Source of the DNA: Meloidogyne chitwoodi
Lineage: Eukaryota > Nematoda > Chromadorea > Rhabditida > Meloidogynidae
NCBI GenBank assembly: GCA_015183035.1
Contig: JACZZP010000004.1
Span: 1,426,001 to 1,490,000, forward strand
Direction: 5' to 3'
DNA: 64,000 nt
Shown here: one piece after another, positions 24,308 to 35,454 of the stretch
How the letters are laid out: each line of letters begins with the position of its first letter
How positions within the stretch are numbered: position 1 is the first letter of the stretch
Position numbers and translations under genes: made by a program
The notes under the pieces: model-generated
What the model saw: the letters and a program-made list of their open reading frames with translations, nothing else
What the model was told of the DNA's origin: nothing
Databases searched by the model: none

Positions 24308-24921
24308 GTAAGAATTACTTTAGTTGTTGATCCTCATTTTGTTTATGCATTTAAAGGTAAAAAAAATAAATTAATTAAAGATAGATTTAAGTATTTATTA
24401 GAAATTGGAATTTATTAAAAAAAAATATTTAGTTGATGAACATTCGAGATGTTCAAAACTTGAATTTCTAAATAATCCAACAATAAATATTGAAGGTCTA
24501 AAAGTAGTAAGTAAAAATATTTTTCTTCTTAAAATTAAATTTAAAATTGAAGTCAGGTCCTTGGTTTCCCTGTGAAAGTAAAATATTTGAAAATAAAAAA
24601 GAATTCTTTTGTTGTAGTGGAATGGCTGTTGAATTATTATTTTTAATATCAAAAGGTTCAAAAAGAAAAGAAGAAAATTAGAAGAAGAAGAAATATTTGC
24701 TGATAATAGTTTTTAGTTTTGAATTAAAATTAAATGATTCTTATGGATCTGTTTTACTATTAGAAGAACAAGAAGGAAAAGAAAGAGAAGGAGAGGGATT
24801 TAAATTAACTGGAATGGTAATTATTAATTAATTTAATTTAAAAATAATATTTATTTATTTATTTAAATAGGTTGGTGAATTAGATGCAGACGGATTCTCC
24901 TTTTTTATTTATAATTTTTAG
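24308..24921 (+). pseudogene. Fragment of an ionotropic glutamate receptor (NMDA-type S1 ligand-binding lobe)
   Basis: Exon-like blocks separated by plausible introns: VRITLVVDPHFVYAFKG (24,308-24,355), KKKYLVDEHSRCSKLEF...NIEGLKV (about 24,413-24,510), SGPWFPCESK...EFFCCSGMAVELLFLIS (from about 24,554), SFELKLNDSYGSVLL...FKLTGM, and VGELDADGFS to a stop at 24,921. The order and spacing follow the S1 lobe of NMDA-type subunits: EPFVY, a CTGP-like turn, CCxGxxxDLL, FTYEL...DGxxG, GMxGEL. The first two blocks do not join in frame and everything after GMVGEL is missing, so this is a relic. Intron remnants imply capture as genomic DNA. The assignment rests on motif order only. Confidence 0.5.
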
Positions 24922-27056
<2,135 letters not shown>

Positions 27057-28490
27057 CTAAATTGAAAATAAAAAAGGGTAGAAGAATTTGGCTAATTTTC
27101 AAAATAGACTAAAAATCATGAGTACAAGTATTATAAAAACGAAAGAGATAATCAAAAACATTAAAATCGTTCAAATTTTAATGTTTGAAATATTTAATAT
27201 GCTTTAGAAATAAAAAATAATTATTTTATATTAATTTGTGTTGATTTGACTGAATTTGAAAAAATATTTAAATAATAATGAAGGAATTAATAATAATATT
27301 GAATTAATTTTTGTATTAGGAAAAAAACATTTTATAATAATGATTTTTGAATAAAATTGATAAAAATTGTTTGTAAAGTATTTTTTCGATTAATTACCCC
27401 ACCTATATTAATTAACCCCTCCAACGATAGGTTGAAACATTAATTACCAAGAGTAACTATTCGAAGAAATACGGTATTTTAAAATAAAAATAGATATATG
27501 TGGGATGGTTGAGTGGATAACAACCGTGTCGATCCCATACAATTTTTTGCAATTTTCTGGGATGTGTTCGGTCTCTTATCGAAATTTTTATTTTAATTAT
27601 ACAAAATTAATTAAATTATTAATTTAAAAATAAAAGTGATATACAAAATGAAAAGCTAGTATCTTTTATAAGCACATTTATAAATTATTAAATGCAATAA
27701 AAAATTAATAAATAATGAAATAAAAAGCATGATTTAAAGATCATTAAAAAAATCCTGTGTAAAGAATTAAAAAATGGAAAACTTGATTTTTTCAAAGTGA
27801 TTTTAAGGGTATTCTAAATAAAAGAGTAAGGTAATAAAAATAAAATTCAATTTTTTAATGTTGTTTATGTATAGCAATTAAATTTTGTCAATGAAAAAAA
27901 CATGATTTTATTGTATAAATATGTAAGTTTTATTATTATGGCAGTCTTACTTGATAAAAAAACAATTTTTTGTTATTGAGCATCAATAAAACATTTTTTC
28001 TGAAAATAAAATCTAGTTTTATGACATGTATGATGCATATAAAAGCCTAAAGTTTTCATCGAAAAATATCATTTCTCATATTTTCTTAAGTTTTATTCAT
28101 TAAGCATTTAATTGTTATATTTTAAACTCCTTAATATATAATTATTTTGTGGGTATACTTCATAATATATCCTCTTTTTTATTAAGCATTTAATTTTTAC
28201 ATTTTGAACCTCTTATAAAAAATTAATTACTTCTCTAAATATCCTTTTTTTATCTATCCCTTTTTTTTATTAATTATTTAAACTTTTAAACCTCAATAAT
28301 AAATTATTATTTCTGTAATAATAAAAAACAACTTTTAGGAATCTATTGCCATATAAAACCTTAAAGACTTTAAACTAAAAAATATCATTCATCTTAGGAT
28401 TTACTAAATTTTTTACTATACTGCCATCTTTTTTTTTTAATTTAACAAAAATAATTTTCTAGGATTATTCACATTTTTTAAAAAGAAAAA
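27057..28490. other. Polinton interior, non-coding, with promoter-like motifs
   Basis: Apart from the tRNA-like stretch, no gene is seen. Two similar blocks about 310 bp apart each join ATATAAAA to a TAAAG and an AAATATCATT motif (about 28,036-28,080 and 28,351-28,393). They may be duplicated promoter modules for the gene at 28,491. Confidence 0.35.
27499..27593 (+). other. tRNA-like / SINE-like sequence with Pol III A- and B-box resemblance
   Basis: TGGTTGAGTGGA (near 27,507) resembles a tRNA A box, and TGTTCGGTCTC (near 27,564) resembles a B box about 55 bp downstream, as in a tRNA. The acceptor and anticodon stems do not fold convincingly, so it could be a decayed tRNA, a tRNA-derived SINE head or chance. 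Confidence 0.3.
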
Positions 28491-29115
28491 ATGAAAGCAA
28501 CTAAAAATGGCAAGTTAAATTAAATTATTAAAAAAATTAATATTTTTCATTAGTAGACTCCATTGATGAAACAAATAATTTTGAAGAGGATAAAGGTTGG
28601 TTAGATTTTAAATATTAAATTATTTTTTTAGGAAAAAAAACCGAGGATAAACATGAAAATATTGACGATATTGAGGGTAAGAATTCTTTAGAAAATATTT
28701 AAATATAGAAAATTAGAGTCCTTAACTAATGGCGAACTTCAAGCTATAAGAGAATTTATTATTGAGCAAAAGAATAAAAAAGATAATGCGAGACGAAGAT
28801 CACTAACTAAATCTAATTCAAGCTCTGGGTCCTGCAAAACACCTGTACCTAAGAAGACCAAACCATCAAATGCTAAAAATTTAAATAAAAAAAATTGCCT
28901 TGAATACTCTAATAAGGTACAATAAAATTATTTAAATAATAGAAAATAACAATTTCATTTTTAAGCAAGAAAAAGATGAGGATTATGAGCTTCACCAGGC
29001 GATTATGGAGTATGTTGAAGAGGATAACTCTGACGAGCCAGAGTCAGATGATATCATAGATCTTGGTGAAGATGAAGCGGACTATAAGAAGCTTAAACTT
29101 GAGAGTAGTTACTAA
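28491..29115 (+). CDS. Acidic, intron-containing Polinton protein of unknown function
   Basis: Five exons join in frame from MKATKNG to KLKLESSY and the stop. The protein is about 150 residues: an acidic N-terminus, a basic Ser/Lys-rich middle (ARRRSLTKSNSSSGSCKTP) and a strongly acidic C-terminus (EEDNSDEPESDDIIDLGEDE). The first intron uses a GC donor (G|GCAAGT). No domain is recognised. It sits immediately upstream of the polymerase gene on the same strand, where it might be an accessory replication protein; that is a positional guess only. Confidence 0.55.
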
Positions 29116-29228
29116 TTTAATTAAATTTTTAAAAAAATTTGTAATAATTAAGTAATTATGACTACAAATTACTTTATTTTTCTTTTATCCTAGACTCATA
29201 ATAAATTTTTTAAGAAGAGAGATCAAAA

Positions 29229-31060
29229 TTGATTCCGGAAGGTTTGCTTAAACGTTCGATGGTGCTTAAAGAAAAACGTTCTGGACTTTTCTTTTTTCAA
29301 TGTGCCAAATGTAAAGATAATCACAAAAGAAGAGAAAGTTTTATGTTTAAATCAGGACATTCAAGGATTTCCATTTTAACTTTGGAACTTTGTCCAGAGT
29401 GTTTAGATAAGAATATACAGCTAGGAACTTTTTATGCGGGTCATTTGGGTTAGTGGTTATTTTCTAAAATAAAAATAAATTTTATTATAGTTAATTCAAG
29501 AAAAGAATATGTTTCTGGAGCACAAGCTTCTAATTTTGAGAATGGTATGAATACAAATTTTAATTTTATTATTTAATTAAGTTGCGGGAGTTCTTCACTT
29601 TCGCCGTGGTGAGAGCAATAGTGTTATTCCGGAGCGTATATATGGAAAATTAGTAAGTTTAAACGAATTTTTAAAAAATATTTTATAGATATTTCATCTT
29701 TGTCATCAATGTGCAATAGAAATGGAGCCAGGTATTGCAAAATGCAAAGAAAATAAATATAGTAGAAAAAATGGTCATACTTGGTGTCAGCATAATGATC
29801 AACAACGTGGATTCATTAGCACAATATGTTCAGTAGAACTCGAGCTTGCGCTGAGCAAAGGATACAGAGCTACAAAAGTATTTAGTATATATCATTGGGA
29901 TGAATGGTCTAACACCTTACTAAGACCTTATGTACAGGACATGATGCGTTTAAAAATAGAGGTTAATATTGTTATTTGTGTAAAAAATTTTTATCTAGGC
30001 AAGCGGTTGGCCAAGTAGTGTTCTTGCTCCTGAAAATCCAAAATTGGAACAAAAATTAAAAATGGAATTTATTGAACGAAACCAGAGAGAATATGGAATT
30101 CAACTTGAGTCTTTAAGAATTGAAAAGAATGATGGATTGCGCTATTTAGCTAAAACTTGCAATAATTCTATGTAAGAAAATGTTAAATATTTATTCATTA
30201 TTTTCAGGTGGGGAAGATGGGCATTACGGTGTAATTTAACTCAGGACTGTATTACAAGCTCTCCTGTTAAACTACATACCGTCCTCAATGATCCAAAATT
30301 GGAAATCGGAGCTGTTGAAATGTTGTCTCCAAATCTTTTTGCTGTACCTTTTCGCAACAGAAAAGAATTTGTTCGACCACACGAAAAATACAATATTGTA
30401 ATAGCACTTATTACTACTGCAACAGCTAGAATGATGCTTTATGACTATATGGAACGAATTGTAAAAGACAAAAGATGTAAACTTCTCTACACTGACACAG
30501 ATAGCTGCTTTTACGTTCATAAACGTAATATGCTTCCACCTTTTTGTGTTGGAGACATGCTTGGAATGATGGCTCGAGAATATGAAGAGTGGTCTATAAT
30601 TGCATTTTTCACTGGAGGATGCAAACAGGTGTACCAATAAAAATTTTTATCAATTTTTTATTTATTAGTATGCGATGAAAATGAAACATAAGGAAAGTGG
30701 AGAAATTAAATATATTGTCAAGTGTCGAGGTTTTTGGGAAAAAGTTGACTCGCCTTTGGACTTTAACCAATTCAAGGTTACATATTTTTTAGCGAGTTGA
30801 AAACCTTTTTTTTAAGAAAATGGTGGAATCATATGGGGATGATCAAGAACCAGTTATACTAGAGAGAACACATTTTCGACCGAGCTGGCGTCATGGGGAA
30901 GTTACAAGTCGATCACAAAAAAGGTATTTTTTAAATATTTTTTAAATAATGATATTTAAGACGTTATGCTCCAATTTATGATAAGGGACTGGTAGATGCA
31001 AATTTTGATTGTTACCCATATGGTTACAGAGGAGAACCGATATCTGATCCGACGAAATAA
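29229..31060 (+). CDS. Protein-primed type B DNA polymerase, C-terminal part
   Basis: About eight exons encode the palm/thumb part of a Polinton-type DNA polymerase B: IPERIYGKLIFHLCHQC, TWCQHNDQQRGF, VELELALSKGYRATKVFSIY and EASGWPS. Motif B follows (TCNNSMWGRWALR, split by an intron), then motif C YTDTDSC (30,488-30,508) with both catalytic aspartates, and FWEKVD. The 3'-5' exonuclease, the protein-priming segment and a proper motif A (DxxSLYP) are not found. The N-terminal exon instead has two CxxC pairs, and a VNSRKEY stretch sits roughly where motif A should be. There is no good ATG (frame open from 29,214; first ATG at 29,259). It is probably 5'-truncated and non-functional. Confidence 0.8.
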
Positions 31061-31175
31061 TTTTTATTTGAATAAATTTTTATTTGAATTCTTTTTTATT
31101 TTTTAATTTGTTTTTACATCATATATATATATTTTAAAATTATTTAATAATTTTTTACAATTTAGTTAAGGCAAT

Positions 31176-31840
31176 ATGATCAGTGACATGGGTGATAAAT
31201 CATATTTTTTAAAATATCAATTATAAATTTCAGAAATTACTACTCGTATGCTTGAGCGCCTTCAGCTTGAACATGAAGCAAAGTGTATTCCTCCTGAGGA
31301 AATAATAGGAGAACATAATCAAACAATATTTGTGTTTCATAATCAAAGATGTGGATTTGATAATCGATTTAAAACAACTTTTACAATACTAAGCCGCAAA
31401 TTTAGTTCTATTGAGCAATTTTACATCTGGCAAAAGGCACGCTTTTTTGGAGACATTGAAATTGCTTTTGAAGTGCTATCTATCGATAATCCAATTGCAA
31501 TTCGTAGAATTGGAAAACGTATTCGCAACTATAAGCAAGAAGAATGGAATGCTGTACGCAACAAGGCAAATATTTATATTTTTTAAAAAATTTTTTATAT
31601 CTTTAGATAATGTATACGGGATTATGGGCTAAATTTACACAAAATAATCAATTGTTCAATCAATTGCGTGCGACTGGAAATGGACTTATTTCTCAGCTTT
31701 CTGCCTCAGAAACGTATTGGAGTAGTGGTGTAAGTCCATTTAGTCCATGCTTAAAGAATCCGAGTCAATGGGGAGGCGAAAATTATCTTGGACGATTATT
31801 GATGGAATTAAGAAGTGAAATGAATAGAAGTATTTATTAA
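31176..31840 (+). CDS. NADAR-domain (YbiA-like) protein
   Basis: Three exons give about 195 residues covering a full NADAR/DUF1768 domain: FSSIEQFYIWQKARFFGD, NPIAIRRIGKRI, EEWNAVRNK, MYTGLWAKFTQNNQLFNQL, LRATGNGLISQLSASETYW, PSQWGGENYLGRLLMELRSE. NADAR proteins include plant and bacterial N-glycosidases and enzymes linked to ADP-ribose metabolism; the family signature residues here look intact. The second intron uses a GC donor (AAG|GCAAAT). The stop lies 3 bp from the stop of the convergent TBP gene. A NADAR protein is not among the standard Polinton genes, so it is probably cargo. Confidence 0.83.
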
Positions 31841-31843
31841 TTT

Positions 31844-32454
31844 TTATTTCACAAATGTTAATATAGTATCGTAAATTTTATGTTGAACGTAGTAAATTTC
31901 TTTTTCTGAGCGCGCACCTGTTATTATACACTTTCCTGTTGTGAATACTATAACAACAGCACGTGACTCTTTCATTCTTAGACACATTCCTGGGAAAAAT
32001 TCAGGGTTGTATGATATATGTTTTGCGAGCCATTCTGGTCGTACAATTCTTAGTGAATCATATAGAGCTAAAAAAGTTTTAAATAAGTTAATATTAAAAA
32101 TATACCTGGTAAATTTAAAGATCCATGAAAAGAAAAAGATGCAACCACGTTTTGTATTCTAAAATCATGCATATTTATGGGCGAAAATGTTCCGTCGGAT
32201 ATAATTTTTACAAAATGTTTTATTGAAAGTTCAGAGTCTCTGACTGATTTTGTTCCGACACAGACAATTCTTCCGTTTGAGAATATTAATGCTGTAGCCC
32301 GAATTGGTTCTTTAATTTTTATTATAAGTGCAGAAAACCGATTTGGTGTATATTTAGAATTTTTAATATGCGATGAAAGACTATAAAGGTCTAGCTTTTT
32401 ATCTAAAATCTTCCAAGTAGAAACTACATTTTGAATAATAGCTTTAGCAAACAT
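31844..32454 (-). CDS. TATA-binding protein (TBP) core, both repeats
   Basis: Two exons (32,454-32,106 and 32,067-31,844) join in frame to 190 residues that span the whole bipartite TBP fold and nothing else. Repeat 1: IQNVVSTW, LDLYSLSSHIKNSKYTPNRF, EPIRATALIFSNGRIVCVG. Repeat 2: FRIQNVVASF, NPEFFPGMCLRMKESRAVVI, VFTTGKCIITGARSEKEIY. The pseudo-symmetric DNA-contact pairs are kept: Asn9 and Asn102, and the intercalating phenylalanines F40/F58 and F141/F158. The frame is uninterrupted while neighbouring element genes are broken. There is no N-terminal activation region. The gene is head to head with the packaging ATPase and tail to tail with the NADAR gene, within the Polinton. It would bind TATA DNA; the role in the element is inferred. 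Confidence 0.9.
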
Positions 32455-32500
32455 CTAAAAAAATATTTTTATATAAAAAATTATTACAAATAATTTAAAA
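32455..32500. promoter_or_regulatory. Bidirectional TATA region between TBP and ATPase genes
   Basis: The two start codons are only 46 bp apart. The interval holds TTTTTATATAAAAAA (32,466-32,480), nearly its own reverse complement. It can serve as a TATA box in both directions, 22-31 bp before the ATPase ATG and about 12-20 bp before the TBP ATG. Confidence 0.55.
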
Positions 32501-33103
32501 ATGTTCAAAGCGCCCTTTACTATGGTTATATCAGGAGCCACAGGAAGCGGCAAAACCCAGTGGCTATTACGTTTTCTTAAAAATACGGACCAACTTGTCG
32601 ACCCTCCACCATTGAAGATTTTATATAGTTTTGGAGAAATGAATGAAACAGTTTTCAAACTAAAAGAAATGGGTATCACCACATATAATGGGGTACCTGA
32701 AACAGAACTAATTAAACAGCATCAGCTTTTAATTTTGGATGACTTGATGCTTAATATTCCTAGTCAATTTTTAGATTTATTGTTTACTCGTGGGTCGCAT
32801 AATTGGGGTGTAAGTGTAATTTTTGTCACACAAAGCTTATACGGTAAGGATATAAAGACAGCGCGTGCAAATGCTCATTATATTCTTTTAACTAAAAATC
32901 CTCAAGGATTATTGCAAGTGCGTACACTCGGGTCTCAGCTTTTTCCAAAAATGCTTAATTATTTTTTAGAGGCATATAGAGATGCTACTGCAGAAAAATT
33001 TTCTTATTTGTTAATTAACATGCATCCGAATGCTGACGAAAATTTTCGGTTATCTACAAAAATATTTCCTGGAGAAAAAACTACTATATATTTGCCACTA
33101 TAA
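32501..33103 (+). CDS. Polinton packaging ATPase (A32/FtsK-HerA type)
   Basis: A 200-residue intronless protein. Walker A GATGSGKTQ is at residues 12-20, the Walker B strand LLILDDLM near residue 80, then FTRGSHNWGVSVIFVTQSLY with the sensor-like glutamine, and LLTKNPQGLLQVRTLGSQL. Length and motifs match the genome-packaging ATPases of Polintons, adenovirus-like and virophage elements, which drive DNA into capsids. All key residues appear intact. First gene of a tight rightward cluster. Confidence 0.92.
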   Translation: MFKAPFTMVISGATGSGKTQWLLRFLKNTDQLVDPPPLKILYSFGEMNETVFKLKEMGITTYNGVPETELIKQHQLLILDDLMLNIPSQFLDLLFTRGSHNWGVSVIFVTQSLYGKDIKTARANAHYILLTKNPQGLLQVRTLGSQLFPKMLNYFLEAYRDATAEKFSYLLINMHPNADENFRLSTKIFPGEKTTIYLPL

Positions 33104-33111
33104 TATATAAG
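33104..33111 (+). promoter_or_regulatory. TATATAAG box
   Basis: TATATAAG begins 33 bp before the ATG of the 33,137 gene, just after the ATPase stop codon. The same octamer occurs at matching distance before the capsid gene at 39,123. Confidence 0.5.
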
Positions 33112-33136
33112 CGTTCAAAAATATTTCATATTTAAA

Positions 33137-33493
33137 ATGCATGCGTATAACTATAGTCCATACGTTAAAGAAAATTTTGAATTTCTCCAACGTTTAGCAA
33201 AAACATCCTCCGATAAAAAGAAAAACGCGTTGATATTATCGGCTAATGCTGATCAAATTTTAGCAATTGTTGAAATTTGTGCTAATATCTTAAAACATAA
33301 TTTCACACTAAGTCGAAGGCAGCGAAGAAAATTAGTTCAGTTTGCAGATTACTATAGGTCTATTGCCAGAACACGTACTGAAAAAAGCGCACGCAATCGT
33401 ATTCAAAAAGGAGGAAGCGCAGCTTTGGCAGCTATACTTATACCTGTTTTAGGCGCATTAGCAGAGCATATTATTCATAAATTCACACAATAA
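33137..33493 (+). CDS. Small basic Polinton virion-type protein
   Basis: 118 residues: a helical N-terminus (ENFEFLQRLAKTS), ANADQILAIVEICANILKHN, an Arg-rich stretch LSRRQRRKLVQFADYYRSIA, then QKGGSAALAAILIPVLGAL, a GG-hydrophobic C-terminus. Proteins with this layout (LSxRQRxKL plus QKGG and a hydrophobic tail) recur in Mavericks and are thought to be minor virion or core components; I cannot name the protein. The stop overlaps the next start as TAATG, as in a translationally coupled pair. Confidence 0.7.
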   Translation: MHAYNYSPYVKENFEFLQRLAKTSSDKKKNALILSANADQILAIVEICANILKHNFTLSRRQRRKLVQFADYYRSIARTRTEKSARNRIQKGGSAALAAILIPVLGALAEHIIHKFTQ

Positions 33494-34296
33494 TGAAGCA
33501 TACAAAGAAAATGATAATGGTGCCTGAGGCCGAATATGTTACACTTTTAAATATGATCAAAGGTGGGGATTTTTTACAAACAGAAAAGGCAAAAACTGAT
33601 TTAGACATAAAACGAACATTAGATGATCCTAAATTAACCGAGGATGTACGGGCAAAAAAGTATAACTTGCTATACAAAAAAAGAAGACAATTAAAAGAAA
33701 AATTAGAAAATCGACCACAAAAGGTAATTATAGAAGAAAGAAAAACAAATTCTGAGGCGGCTCCGTATTTAAATGTAGGCACAAATAAATCGAGTTTAAT
33801 TGTTGATAAAGGTGAACCAAAGCCTGATCCTCAAACTACATCAGAAACAAACCTTCGAACTCCTAAAATAAAAAGATCAACTCCTTTCAAAGGAATTATA
33901 GCAAAGAAATTTTCAGATGAGATTGAAAATTATGTCAAAGATCATTCAAAAAAATTTAAAATTCATGAGGACGGGAGTTTTGAAACATATGTCAAAGGAA
34001 GACGTGTAAATAATAGTAACTTTAATCATGTACTTGAATACATAACTGGAGATAGATCTTCACCTCCAAAGGGTTTTAAATTTCTATTTAGTCGTCTTGC
34101 TAAGGATCCCTTAGTTATGGATTTTATTCGTAAAACACGTGGAGACAGCAGTACAGAAAAAAGTTCTGAAAGTAAAGAGGAGAGTTCTGGAAGTTCAGAG
34201 GAAAGTTCTGGAAGTAAAGAGGAAAGTTCTGGAAGTAAAGAAGAGAGTTCTGGAACGCAGTCAGGAACGGAAAAAAGGGGAAAAGAGTACTTGTAA
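33493..34296 (+). CDS. Polinton protein with MVPE-type N-terminus and Ser/Glu repeat tail
   Basis: 267 residues. The N-terminal KKMIMVPEAEYVTLLN is a common beginning of a conserved, uncharacterised Maverick protein. The middle is coiled-coil-like and Lys/Arg-rich; the region KFKIHEDGSFETYVKGRRV...VLEYITG is a compact domain of unknown role. The C-terminus has four 21-bp tandem repeats encoding SKEESSG/SSEESSG (34,170-34,255). It begins on the last base of the previous stop codon. Function unknown; virion association is inferred from gene order. Confidence 0.7.
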   Translation: MKHTKKMIMVPEAEYVTLLNMIKGGDFLQTEKAKTDLDIKRTLDDPKLTEDVRAKKYNLLYKKRRQLKEKLENRPQKVIIEERKTNSEAAPYLNVGTNKSSLIVDKGEPKPDPQTTSETNLRTPKIKRSTPFKGIIAKKFSDEIENYVKDHSKKFKIHEDGSFETYVKGRRVNNSNFNHVLEYITGDRSSPPKGFKFLFSRLAKDPLVMDFIRKTRGDSSTEKSSESKEESSGSSEESSGSKEESSGSKEESSGTQSGTEKRGKEYL

Positions 34297-34306
34297 GGAT
34301 CCCAAC

Positions 34307-34313
34307 TATAAAT
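34307..34313 (+). promoter_or_regulatory. TATAAAT box before integrase
   Basis: TATAAAT about 45 bp upstream of the integrase ATG, in a 60-bp intergenic gap. Confidence 0.3.
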
Positions 34314-34357
34314 TCACCTGGGTTTGTTCGAAGAAAAAATAAATTTATGCCACAAAT

Positions 34358-35452
34358 ATGGGAAAAGCTATAGACAACTTATTAGAGAAAATATACTATT
34401 CTCTCAATTCCTCTGCTTCCTATTCTGGAATAAATCGTGTCTATGAAGAAGCGCGAAAGAAAAATCCAAAAATAAATAAGAGGGATGTTGTTGATTTTCT
34501 TCTAAAGCAGAGGGTTTATACGATGCATCGTCCTGCAAGAAAAAGATTTGAAAGATTAGTAACGCGACCAAGCGGGCTACATACAGATTGGCAAGCAGAT
34601 TTGGCAATTTTTGATCAGTTAGCAAAATACAATGATGGATTCAGGTACCTTTTAGTATGCATTGATGTTCTCAGTCGAAAGATTTTTGCTGTACCTGTAA
34701 AAACTAAGAAATCTGAGGATATGATTGAAGCATTTGAAAAGATTTTCAAAATTTCGAAAGGAATCTTGCCCCACAAAATATATACAGATCGTGGCTTAGA
34801 ATTTGAAGCTAAGAAAATGCATGAATATTTTAAAACAAAGGATATCGATAAACGTGTAGTTTATAGTCCAGATGTACATGCTTCAATGGCTGAAAGGGCA
34901 AATCGAACCATTAAGGAAAGATTATACCGATACTTTAGTGAAAAAAATACACAAAGATGGATAGAAGCTGTGCAGAAGATTGTACAAGGAATAAATTCTA
35001 GTATTAATCGCATTACAGGTGTGACTCCGAATTCTTTTACATTTAAGAATGCAAGGAATATTTTTGAAAGACTATATAAGGATCCCAAAACTCCACTTAA
35101 AAGTTCATCAATACTCGGACGAGGACAAATTGTTCGAATATCTAAAGAAAAAGGTAAATTTGAAAAAGGATATTTGCCAAATTATACTGACGAATTATTT
35201 CGCATCTATATAGTAAACGACTCACAACACCCTATAACATATCGTTTAGAAGATTTAGAAGGAAATTCAATTAAGGGGGTATTTTATAGGGAAGAATTAG
35301 TTCCCACATCTGAGGATACCACACATAGAATTGCAGAAATTTTAAAAACACGAATTACAAGTTCAGGCATAAAACAACATTTTGTGCGTTGGATTGGCTA
35401 TACAGATATTCATAACAGTTGGATTAACGATAACGATATAGTTAGACGTTAA
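34358..35452 (+). CDS. Polinton integrase (retroviral-type DDE, with chromodomain-like C-terminus)
   Basis: 364 residues, uninterrupted. The core shows D81 (DWQADLAIFD), D144 (IYTDRGLEFE) and E179 (ASMAERANRTIKERL), a D-62-D-34-E spacing typical of integrases. Other support: LVCIDVLSRKIFAVPVKTK and VTPNSFTFKN. The C-terminus HRIAEILKTR...FVRWIGYTDIHNSWI is a chromodomain-like fold that often guides chromatin targeting. An N-terminal HHCC zinc finger is not obvious. It joins element ends to target DNA, generating the 6-bp duplication. The penton-like gene begins two bases after its stop. Confidence 0.93.
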   Translation: MGKAIDNLLEKIYYSLNSSASYSGINRVYEEARKKNPKINKRDVVDFLLKQRVYTMHRPARKRFERLVTRPSGLHTDWQADLAIFDQLAKYNDGFRYLLVCIDVLSRKIFAVPVKTKKSEDMIEAFEKIFKISKGILPHKIYTDRGLEFEAKKMHEYFKTKDIDKRVVYSPDVHASMAERANRTIKERLYRYFSEKNTQRWIEAVQKIVQGINSSINRITGVTPNSFTFKNARNIFERLYKDPKTPLKSSSILGRGQIVRISKEKGKFEKGYLPNYTDELFRIYIVNDSQHPITYRLEDLEGNSIKGVFYREELVPTSEDTTHRIAEILKTRITSSGIKQHFVRWIGYTDIHNSWINDNDIVRR

Positions 35453-35454
35453 TA

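Noticed and set aside
30272..30637. 121-codon minus-strand ORF
   Set aside because: Complete antisense shadow of the polymerase exon containing YTDTDSC.
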